A program made the translations under genes and the position numbers. Positions 5,411 to 10,415 of a stretch of DNA of 10,415 bases are shown here, in pieces (position 1 is the first letter of the stretch; each line of letters begins with the position of its first letter). The stretch comes from CAZIAK01 sp964537035 (lineage in GTDB: Bacteria; Planctomycetota; B15-G4), in assembly GCA_964537035.1 (NCBI GenBank), contig CAZIAK010000086.1, forward strand, positions 1 through 10,415, given 5' to 3'. The notes under the pieces are model-generated. The model was not told where the DNA came from, searched no databases, and worked only from the letters and a program-made list of their open reading frames with translations.

Positions 5411-6835
5411 TCAGCCCGCCTGACCCGCCGTCTCCAGATCGACCCGGGCGATCACCTGGGAGAGCCTGCGACTCACACGCCAGAGCAGGGCCAGGGCCAC
5501 GAAGGCCAGGCCACCGGCCAGCCCCCACCACAGGGCCGAGGGGCCCTTGTCCAGGCGGAAGGCCCACCAGATGCCTGCGGGCATGCCCAGGACCCAGTAG
5601 CCGATGAAGTTGAGCACGGAGGGCCAGCGGGTGTCCGCGGTGCCTCGCAGGACCCCCGCCGCCACCACCTGCACGCCGTCGAAGAGCTGAAACGCCCCGG
5701 CCAGGGGCATGAGCGTGGCGGTGACGGCGATCACGTCCAGGTCGGGGGTGAAGATCATGGCCAGCTCCCGGGGCCAGGTGACGAAGGTCACGCCGAAGCC
5801 CATCATGGTCAGGGCCCCGGCCGCGAGGGCGACGTTGGCGGCGAGGCGCACCCCGGCCCGGTCCCCCGCCCCGACGGCGTGACCGACCCGCACGGCCGCG
5901 GCGGTGCTGATGCCGAGAGGCACCATGAACGAGACGGAGGCCAGAATGATGGCGGTGCGGTGCCCGGCCATGACGGTCTCGCCGAAGCTGCCCATCAAGA
6001 ACTGGATACCGTTGAAGGCCCCACCCTCGAGTGCGATGGCCAGACCGATGGGTGCGCCGAGGGCCAACATTCTCACGAACGGGCGCCACTGCAGGGCCTG
6101 ACGGCGGATGGGCCACAGGTACGGCGCCACCACCGGCCGGGTGACGATGAGCAGCACCACCACCATGAAGATCTCGACGATGACCGTGGCCCAGGCGCAG
6201 CCCAGCACGCCCAACCGCGGCAGCCCCCAGTGGCCATACATGAGCAGCCAGTTGAAGAGCACGTTGACCAGGTTCGCGGACACGGCCACGAGCAGAATGG
6301 CGCGCAAGTGTCCCAAGGCCTGCAAGCTCTGACGCAGGGCGAGAAAGACCAGCATGCCGGGCACGCCGATGGCCGAGATGCGTGCGTAGTCGGCCGCGTC
6401 CGGGATCACCCCAGGGGGCACCATGGGCCCCACAGCGGTCGCGCCCGGCGCGCCGAGCCCCATCAGCTGGCCCAGGTCCACCGCACCCAGACTCTCGAAG
6501 ACCCAGCGGGCCGCGAGGGACAGGGCTGCCACCGGGACAGAGACAAAGAGGGCCATGAGCAGGCCTCGCTGCAGGGCCCTGGCCACGGCAGGTTCGTCCC
6601 GGGCACCCCGCGCCTGGGCCACCAGGGGGTCGAGGGCCATGACCACGCCCATGCCGAACGAGAGCGGACACCAGACCCAGGCGTGTCCCAGACCGATGGC
6701 CGCCAGCGCCGTGGTCGACAGATGCCCGGCCATCTGGGTGTCGACCACGCCCATGGCCATCATGGCCAGGTTCACGGCGATGACGGGAGCGGCCAGGCTC
6801 GCCTGGGCAGAGAGTTCGGTACGCCAGCTGGACAT
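5411..6835 (-). CDS. MATE family multidrug/toxin exporter
   Basis: A 474-residue polytopic inner-membrane protein of the MATE (NorM-like) family, which expels cationic drugs, dyes or metabolites in exchange for Na+ or H+. The two homologous halves are visible: the first opens with VNLAMMAMGVVDTQMAGHLS (Asp32 in helix 1), and the second opens at about residue 257 with LALGAPIGLAIALEGGAFNG and contains FMVPLGISTAAAVRVGHAVG (303-322). About twelve hydrophobic helices fit the usual fold and length. The loop after helix 3 (about 115-150) is longer than usual and rich in Gly and Pro. The substrate is unknown. The ATG at 6835 has no Shine-Dalgarno; a TANNNT box ends 7 bases before it, suggesting a leaderless transcript. 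It may also feed some transcription into the sigma gene downstream, since no clear terminator separates them. Confidence 0.95.
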   Translation of the reverse strand: MSSWRTELSAQASLAAPVIAVNLAMMAMGVVDTQMAGHLSTTALAAIGLGHAWVWCPLSFGMGVVMALDPLVAQARGARDEPAVARALQRGLLMALFVSVPVAALSLAARWVFESLGAVDLGQLMGLGAPGATAVGPMVPPGVIPDAADYARISAIGVPGMLVFLALRQSLQALGHLRAILLVAVSANLVNVLFNWLLMYGHWGLPRLGVLGCAWATVIVEIFMVVVLLIVTRPVVAPYLWPIRRQALQWRPFVRMLALGAPIGLAIALEGGAFNGIQFLMGSFGETVMAGHRTAIILASVSFMVPLGISTAAAVRVGHAVGAGDRAGVRLAANVALAAGALTMMGFGVTFVTWPRELAMIFTPDLDVIAVTATLMPLAGAFQLFDGVQVVAAGVLRGTADTRWPSVLNFIGYWVLGMPAGIWWAFRLDKGPSALWWGLAGGLAFVALALLWRVSRRLSQVIARVDLETAGQAG

Positions 6836-6842
6836 CCCGGTG

Positions 6843-6871
6843 AGGCTAGCAGGCGGTGTAGAGAGTGTCCC
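6843..6871 (-). promoter_or_regulatory. Candidate leaderless promoter of the MATE gene
   Basis: On the minus strand GGGACA (6871-6866) is followed after 17 bases by TAGCCT (6848-6843), and the ATG begins 7 bases later. TAGCCT fits TANNNT, and GGGACA shares GACA with the -35 consensus. The spacing puts transcription start at or next to the ATG, and no Shine-Dalgarno is present. Confidence 0.4.
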
Positions 6872-6941
6872 GTGTCCTGCTCACAGCTCACGCCCCGGCG
6901 GCTCCAGCGCCGAGGCCTGGGCTGGCAGAGACCGTTCTCTC

Positions 6942-6970
6942 TTTCACCTCGCCACGGCGACCGCTACCGT
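6942..6970 (+). promoter_or_regulatory. Candidate leaderless promoter of the SDR gene
   Basis: TTTCAC (6942-6947) and TACCGT (6965-6970) are separated by 17 bases, and the ATG follows 6 bases after the second box. The -10 box fits TANNNT; the -35 box is weak. The arrangement mirrors the one in front of the divergent MATE gene, and again there is no convincing Shine-Dalgarno. Confidence 0.4.
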
Positions 6971-6976
6971 CGGGAC

Positions 6977-7825
6977 ATGGATAGCGGATTGAGAGACAAG
7001 GTCGTTCTGATCACCGGGGCCAGCGGCGGCATCGGACGAGCCATGGCCGAGGCGTTCGGGGCCGAGGGCTGCCAGCTGGTGCTCTCCGGGAACTCCCAGC
7101 TCGACAAGCTGCGAGCCTGGACTGCCGAGCAGCGTTTCAGCGATCGCGCCCTCGTGGTGGGCGCCAACGTGGCCGACGCAGCCGAGGTCGAATCCCTGTT
7201 CGCTGCAGCCCGAGAGCGCTTCGGCCGGGTCGATGTGTGCCTGGCCAACGCCGGCATCTGGCCCGTGGACGACACGCCCCTGGCCGCCATGAGCGCCGAG
7301 CGCCTGCAACGCACGGTGTCGGTGAACCTGCTGGGCGCGGCCTACACGGCCCGCTCGTTCCTGGCCTCGCTCGCCGAGAGCGGCCCTCGCGACGACGGCC
7401 ACGGCGCCGTGCTGATCTTCACCGGCAGCACCGCCGCCCGCTTCGGTGAGCGGCATCACGGCGACTACTCCCTGTCGAAGGCGGGCCTGACCGGCCTGCT
7501 GATGACGCTCAAGAACGAGATCGTGGACATCGATCCGTTCGGCCGGGTGAACATGGTCGAGCCGGGCTGGACCGTGACCCACATGGCCCGCCCCGCCTTG
7601 TCGCAAGAGGGAGTCATCTCGAAGGTGGTGTCCACCATGCCCCTGCGCCAGCTGGCCCGGGCCAAGGACATCGCCGCCAGCGCTCTGTGGCTGGCCTCGC
7701 CCCTGCTCTCTCGCCACGTCACCGGTCAGACCCTGACCGTGGCCGGAGGCATGGAGGGCCGGGTGCTCTGGAACCAGAGCGACGTCTCCGAGGACGCGGT
7801 GCGCGAGCGCCTCGACCACGACTGA
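6977..7825 (+). CDS. Short-chain dehydrogenase/reductase (SDR family)
   Basis: A 282-residue classical SDR, a cytoplasmic NAD(P)-dependent oxidoreductase acting on a keto or hydroxy group; the substrate is unknown. Cofactor motif TGASGGIG spans Thr13-Gly20, the structural motif is NAG at 91-93, and the catalytic set is Asn117, Ser151, Tyr164 and Lys168 (YSLSK) with standard spacing. The PG-x-x-x-T motif follows in VEPGWTVTHM, and the C-terminus has the usual VTGQTLTVAGGM before an extra tail of about 20 residues. After strand 2 (LVLSGNS) there is neither the acidic residue expected for NAD nor a basic one for NADP, so cofactor choice is open. The frame is open for over 1.6 kb upstream, but that is antisense to the MATE gene; the start at ATG 6977 fits the family N-terminus. 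It diverges from MATE and is probably monocistronic. Confidence 0.93.
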   Translation: MDSGLRDKVVLITGASGGIGRAMAEAFGAEGCQLVLSGNSQLDKLRAWTAEQRFSDRALVVGANVADAAEVESLFAAARERFGRVDVCLANAGIWPVDDTPLAAMSAERLQRTVSVNLLGAAYTARSFLASLAESGPRDDGHGAVLIFTGSTAARFGERHHGDYSLSKAGLTGLLMTLKNEIVDIDPFGRVNMVEPGWTVTHMARPALSQEGVISKVVSTMPLRQLARAKDIAASALWLASPLLSRHVTGQTLTVAGGMEGRVLWNQSDVSEDAVRERLDHD

Positions 7826-7826
7826 G

Positions 7827-7854
7827 CGGTCGGGCAGCCTTCGGTTGGCGACCG
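7827..7854. terminator. GC hairpin after the SDR gene, possible terminator
   Basis: CGGTCG (7827-7832) pairs perfectly with CGACCG (7849-7854), and CAGCC (7835-7839) pairs with GGTTG (7843-7847) with one G-T pair and a TTC loop. It begins two bases after the SDR stop, in the gap between convergent genes, the right place for a terminator serving either strand. There is no T-run, so termination is uncertain. Confidence 0.4.
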
Positions 7855-7874
7855 TCAAGCGGCGACCGTCAGGC
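7847..7874. repeat. Two-copy 14-bp tandem repeat
   Basis: GGCGACCGTCAAGC (7847-7860) is followed directly by GGCGACCGTCAGGC (7861-7874), 13 of 14 bases alike. The first copy overlaps the right arm of the hairpin, so the second copy offers an alternative partner for the left arm. It probably arose by local duplication between convergent genes. Confidence 0.8.
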
Positions 7875-7939
7875 AGCGGCCAGCCAGCCATGGGTGTGGC
7901 GTGCAGCGGCAGAGGTCGGGTGACGCGAGCCAGCCGAGG

Positions 7940-8320
7940 TCAGCCCGCGAGCTTGTTCACCGTGATCACGCCGACCATGACCGCGGCCAGTCCCAGGACC
8001 ACGTTGAGGGCCACGTTGGCCAGTGCGGACGTCATCTGACCGGCTCGGGCCAGGGCCACGGTCTCTGCGCCGAAGGTCGAGAAGGTGGTGAAGGCGCCGA
8101 GCAGGCCCGTGGCCAGAAACAGCCGCAGCCGGGGCGAGAAGCCGTTGGCGTCTTCGATATAGGCCAGCAGGGCGCCCAAGGCCAGGCAGCCCAGCACGTT
8201 GACCACCAGGGTGCCGTGGGGAAGGTGCGCGCCCATGCGCCGGTCGACCCAGAGCGAGAGGCCATAGCGGCCCACGGCTCCCAGGGCTCCTCCGGCGGCG
8301 ATGACGGCCAGTTCGGTCAT
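7940..8320 (-). CDS. crcB: CrcB/Fluc fluoride ion channel
   Basis: A 126-residue inner-membrane protein with four hydrophobic segments. Known CrcB proteins form dual-topology dimers that let fluoride leave the cell and so protect enzymes such as enolase. Family marks are GGALGAVGRYGLS near the N-terminus (Arg18), GTLVVNVLG (the conserved Asn41), and GLLGAFTTFSTF, with Phe77, Phe80 and Phe83 in the region that lines the fluoride path and central sodium site. Length is normal for a single-domain member, and one copy is enough for a homodimer. ATG 8320 is preferred because it leaves the usual short lead before GGALG; ATG 8329 (three residues longer) is possible. Neither has a strong ribosome site. 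No fluoride-riboswitch consensus was found upstream, but a long-range stem adjoins the start. It diverges from the ArsC-like gene. Confidence 0.93.
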   Translation of the reverse strand: MTELAVIAAGGALGAVGRYGLSLWVDRRMGAHLPHGTLVVNVLGCLALGALLAYIEDANGFSPRLRLFLATGLLGAFTTFSTFGAETVALARAGQMTSALANVALNVVLGLAAVMVGVITVNKLAG

Positions 8321-8330
8321 GGGTTGCATG

Positions 8331-8407
8331 GTGCGGCCCCAGGCCGTCGGTTTCCAGGGCGGGACAGGCGAGGCGCAGGATTGCGGCGGGCCCCGGGCAG
8401 GCCGCAC
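8331..8407 (-). promoter_or_regulatory. Possible start-masking alternative stems in the crcB leader
   Basis: In the minus-strand transcript GTGCGGCC (8407-8400) can pair over all 8 bases with GGCCGCAC (8338-8331), which ends one base before the upstream ATG (8329) and 10 bases before ATG 8320. The same 5' arm can instead pair over 6 bases with the nearer GCCGCA (8387-8382). The two pairings exclude each other, as in a riboswitch or attenuator expression platform. In GC-rich DNA such matches also arise by chance, and no known aptamer is seen. Confidence 0.3.
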
Positions 8408-8411
8408 ACTG

Positions 8412-8438
8412 GGCGAGCCCTGCGAATCCTGCGAACCC
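8412..8438. repeat. Three 9-bp imperfect direct repeats between crcB and ArsC-like genes
   Basis: GGCGAGCCC (8412-8420), TGCGAATCC (8421-8429) and TGCGAACCC (8430-8438) lie head to tail; the last two differ at one base. They sit 14 bases before the ArsC-like start and just before its GGAG ribosome site, so a protein-binding site is possible but unproven. Confidence 0.5.
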
Positions 8439-8452
8439 GAGCGGAGTCCCCC

Positions 8453-8860
8453 ATGTCTGCACCTCTTCGATTGCTCTTCGTCTGTGTGGAGAACTCCTGC
8501 CGCAGCCAGCTGGCCGAGGGCTTCGCCAGGGCCGCCGGGTGCGACGCCTTCAGCGCGGGCAGCCGACCCTCGGGCCAGGTCAACCCGAAGGCCGTGGCCT
8601 CCATGGCCGAGCTGGGCATCGACATCACCGGGCAGCAGAGCAAGTCTCTCGACGACCTGCCGGACGGGGGCTTCGACGGCGCGGTGACCATGGGCTGCGG
8701 CGACAGCTGCCCCCAGGTCGCGGCGGCCCACAGAGAAGACTGGGCCATCCCCGACCCCAAGGCCATGGACGTGGAGGGCTTTCGGGAGGTCCGCGATCAG
8801 GTCGGTCGCGAGGTCGCCGCGCTCATCAACAGGCTCGGCCACGAGACAGAGGCCCCGTGA
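8453..8860 (+). CDS. Low-molecular-weight phosphatase / ArsC-like arsenate reductase
   Basis: A 135-residue cytoplasmic protein of the low-molecular-weight tyrosine phosphatase fold. The P-loop is Cys11-VENSC-Arg17-Ser (CX5RS), with Cys16 inside the loop. VTMGCGDSCP carries Cys82 and Cys86, and the Asp of the general-acid loop is Asp101 in IPDPK. In thioredoxin-linked ArsC enzymes a P-loop Cys plus two later Cys reduce arsenate by a disulphide relay, so Cys11, Cys82 and Cys86 suit that role; plain phosphatases of the fold lack the pair. ArsC activity is therefore likely but not proven, and no arsR, arsB or acr3 gene lies in the window. GGAG (8443-8446) stands six bases before the ATG. The stop overlaps the next gene's GTG (GTGA), so the ligase is translationally coupled. 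Confidence 0.88.
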   Translation: MSAPLRLLFVCVENSCRSQLAEGFARAAGCDAFSAGSRPSGQVNPKAVASMAELGIDITGQQSKSLDDLPDGGFDGAVTMGCGDSCPQVAAAHREDWAIPDPKAMDVEGFREVRDQVGREVAALINRLGHETEAP

Positions 8861-10413
8861 GCCAGTGCCTCGATCTGCGCTTCGCTGCAGTGGCGGCGGA
8901 GCAGCCCGAGGCCCCCGCACTCGAGCTGCCTGGCTCGTCGGGCCAGGGCGGGCGCACGGCTGGCTTCCGCACGATCGACTACCGCACCCTCGACATCGAA
9001 GTCGAGGAGGCCGTGAGCTGGTTGCGCGATCAAGGCGTGTCCCCCGGCGACCGGGTGGCCCTGCTGTTGCCGAAGGGGCTGGCCTTCGTGGTCTGCCATC
9101 TGGCCTGCCTGCGCCACCGAGCGGTGAGCGTGCCGGTGAACCCCCGCTCGAGCGCCCGAGAGGTGGCCCACATCGTGGGCGATGCCCAGCCGGCGCTGCT
9201 GGTGAGTTGCCCAGAGCTGCAAGACCTGACCCAGGGCAGCGGCGCCGGAAAGGTGGTGTGCATCGACCCCGAGCAAGGTCCCACGGCGGCGGCTGGCTTG
9301 GACCACGACACCACCGGCGAGAGGCGAGCAGCCGACAGCGACCTGGCCTGCTTGCTCTACACCTCGGGCACCACCGGCCGTCCCAAGGGTGTCATGCTCA
9401 GCCACGGTGCCCTGGCTGCGAACGATGCCGCGCTACGACGAGCCTGGGAGTGGACGTCGTCCGATCGGCTGCTGCACGTCTTGCCGCTGTTCCATGTCCA
9501 CGGCCTGTTCGTCGCGCTCCACGGAGCCCTGGGCAGCGGGGCCTGCTGCCGGCTGCTGCCACGGTTCGCGGGAGCAGACACCTGGGAGCAGCTGCACGAG
9601 TCACGGGCCACGGTCTTCATGGGCGTGCCCACCATGTACCACCGGCTGCTGGCCAGCGCGCCCAAGCCCGTGCCAGAACTGACGGCCATGCGCCTGTTCA
9701 CCTGCGGCTCCGCGCCCCTGCGCAGCGACACGCTGCAAGACTTCGAGGCCCTCACCGGCCAGCGCATCCTCGAGCGCTACGGCATGACCGAGGTGGGCAT
9801 GGCCTGCTCCAACCCTTATCGCGGCGAGCGGCGGGCGGGCACGGTGGGTTTCGATCTGCCCGGAGTGGCCACGAGGCTCGCCGACGTGAGCGACCGCCAG
9901 CGAGCGACAGACGTGGAGGACGGCGAGGTGGGCGAGGTGATGATCCGCTCCGCGTCGCTCTTCAGCGGCTACTGGGACTCGGCCGCGGCGGCAGCAAACA
10001 CCCCACAACCCCAGGCCGAGTTGCTGTCCGGCTGGCTGGCCTCAGGAGACCTGGGACGTCGAGACACAGAGGGCTACCTCTCGCTGGTGGGCCGCGCCAA
10101 GGAGCTGATCATCAGCGGCGGCTTCAACGTCTATCCCCAGGAGATCGAAGCCTGCCTGAACGAGCTGCCCGGCGTGGCCGAGGCGGCGGTGTTCGGCATG
10201 GCAGACGACGACCTGGGCGAGCTGGTCATGGCCGCCATCGTGCCCGGCCAGGGCAGCCCGCCTGAGCCCGCCGCAGCCCTGGCCCACTGCCGCGAGCAGC
10301 TGGCCCACTACAAGTGTCCGCGGCAGATCGTGCTGCTGGACGAGCTGCCCCGCAACGCCATGGGCAAGCTGCGGCGGGGTGAGCTGGCTACGGCGTGTGG
10401 GCTGGGGGTCTGA
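8857..10413 (+). CDS. AMP-forming acyl-CoA synthetase, malonyl-CoA synthetase (MatB/ACSF3)-like
   Basis: A 518-residue ANL-family ligase, which activates a carboxylic acid with ATP to an acyl-AMP and then forms the CoA thioester in the cytoplasm. Seen in order: the phosphate loop YTSGTTGRPKG (Tyr168-Gly178), LPLFHVHGLFVALHGAL, a GSAPL motif, YGMTE (308-312) running into SNPYRGERRAGTVGF, SGDLGRRDTEGYLSLVGRAKELI at the hinge, GGFNVYPQEIE, and PRNAMGKLRR with the catalytic Lys504. The HVHG motif and the SNPY-GER-AGTVG stretch after YGMTE resemble malonyl-/methylmalonyl-CoA synthetases, so a small dicarboxylic acid is the likeliest substrate; a fatty acid is possible. The GTG start at 8857 is chosen because it overlaps the upstream stop as GTGA and gives a normal family N-terminus. 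The open frame further upstream is a shadow. The gene is complete, ending two bases before the window end. Confidence 0.93.
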   Translation: MSQCLDLRFAAVAAEQPEAPALELPGSSGQGGRTAGFRTIDYRTLDIEVEEAVSWLRDQGVSPGDRVALLLPKGLAFVVCHLACLRHRAVSVPVNPRSSAREVAHIVGDAQPALLVSCPELQDLTQGSGAGKVVCIDPEQGPTAAAGLDHDTTGERRAADSDLACLLYTSGTTGRPKGVMLSHGALAANDAALRRAWEWTSSDRLLHVLPLFHVHGLFVALHGALGSGACCRLLPRFAGADTWEQLHESRATVFMGVPTMYHRLLASAPKPVPELTAMRLFTCGSAPLRSDTLQDFEALTGQRILERYGMTEVGMACSNPYRGERRAGTVGFDLPGVATRLADVSDRQRATDVEDGEVGEVMIRSASLFSGYWDSAAAAANTPQPQAELLSGWLASGDLGRRDTEGYLSLVGRAKELIISGGFNVYPQEIEACLNELPGVAEAAVFGMADDDLGELVMAAIVPGQGSPPEPAAALAHCREQLAHYKCPRQIVLLDELPRNAMGKLRRGELATACGLGV

Positions 10414-10415
10414 GC

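Noticed and set aside
5357..6976. Very long open plus-strand frame (His/Gly/Gln-rich) running into the SDR gene
   Set aside because: It lies antisense to the clear MATE gene and has the composition of a GC-bias shadow; only the SDR part from 6977 shows family motifs.
8330..8452. Fluoride riboswitch upstream of crcB
   Set aside because: I looked on the minus strand for the conserved GGCGAUGG-type core and its pseudoknot and did not find it; only the unrelated competing stems were seen.
8539..8856. Upstream extension of the ligase frame
   Set aside because: It is a shadow of the ArsC-like gene; the GTG at 8857 forms a GTGA overlap and gives a normal N-terminus.

Overview
The window is uniformly GC-rich and densely coded, with about ten complete genes, several 4-base start/stop overlaps and little intergenic DNA. 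A heptosyltransferase-type GT9 enzyme next to a WaaP/RIO-like kinase points to a Gram-negative envelope. An ECF sigma/ZAS anti-sigma pair and heavy G/C third-position bias would fit a high-GC lineage such as Myxococcota or a related group, but nothing here fixes the taxon. No phage, transposase, CRISPR, tRNA or rRNA sequence was seen.

Layout. Positions 1-395 hold no convincing gene and include a patch of lower GC. A small PGPGW-like membrane protein is on the minus strand (396-722). Diverging from it is a three-gene plus-strand operon: GT9 glycosyltransferase (874-2001), zinc-dependent MDR dehydrogenase (2013-3077, GTG start) and RIO/Kdo-kinase-like kinase (3074-3802). Converging on it from the right are three minus-strand genes: a MATE exporter (5411-6835), then an ECF sigma factor (4773-5354) and its membrane-anchored zinc-finger anti-sigma factor (3865-4776), which overlap by ATGA. 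A short-chain dehydrogenase (6977-7825, plus) diverges from the MATE gene. It converges on crcB, a fluoride channel (7940-8320, minus). Diverging from crcB is a low-molecular-weight phosphatase/ArsC-like protein (8453-8860), which overlaps by GTGA a malonyl-CoA-synthetase-like AMP-forming ligase (8857-10413).

How the genes may work together. The GT9, dehydrogenase and kinase genes are tightly coupled and look like one envelope-glycan (LPS core or similar) making or modifying unit; this is inference from families and spacing. Sigma and anti-sigma form a classical envelope-stress switch. CrcB and the ArsC-like protein lie head to head, suggesting a small toxic-anion (fluoride/arsenate) neighbourhood, although the ligase coupled to the ArsC-like gene has no obvious place in such a role.

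The most unusual features are an in-frame 18-bp minisatellite inside the dehydrogenase, a Thr-coding 15-bp repeat next to the anti-sigma membrane segment, a GT9 enzyme with four cysteines at each end, a switch-like pair of competing stems in the crcB leader, and candidate leaderless promoters for the MATE and SDR genes. None of these proves a new system. The GT9-MDR-kinase cassette is the best candidate for one.
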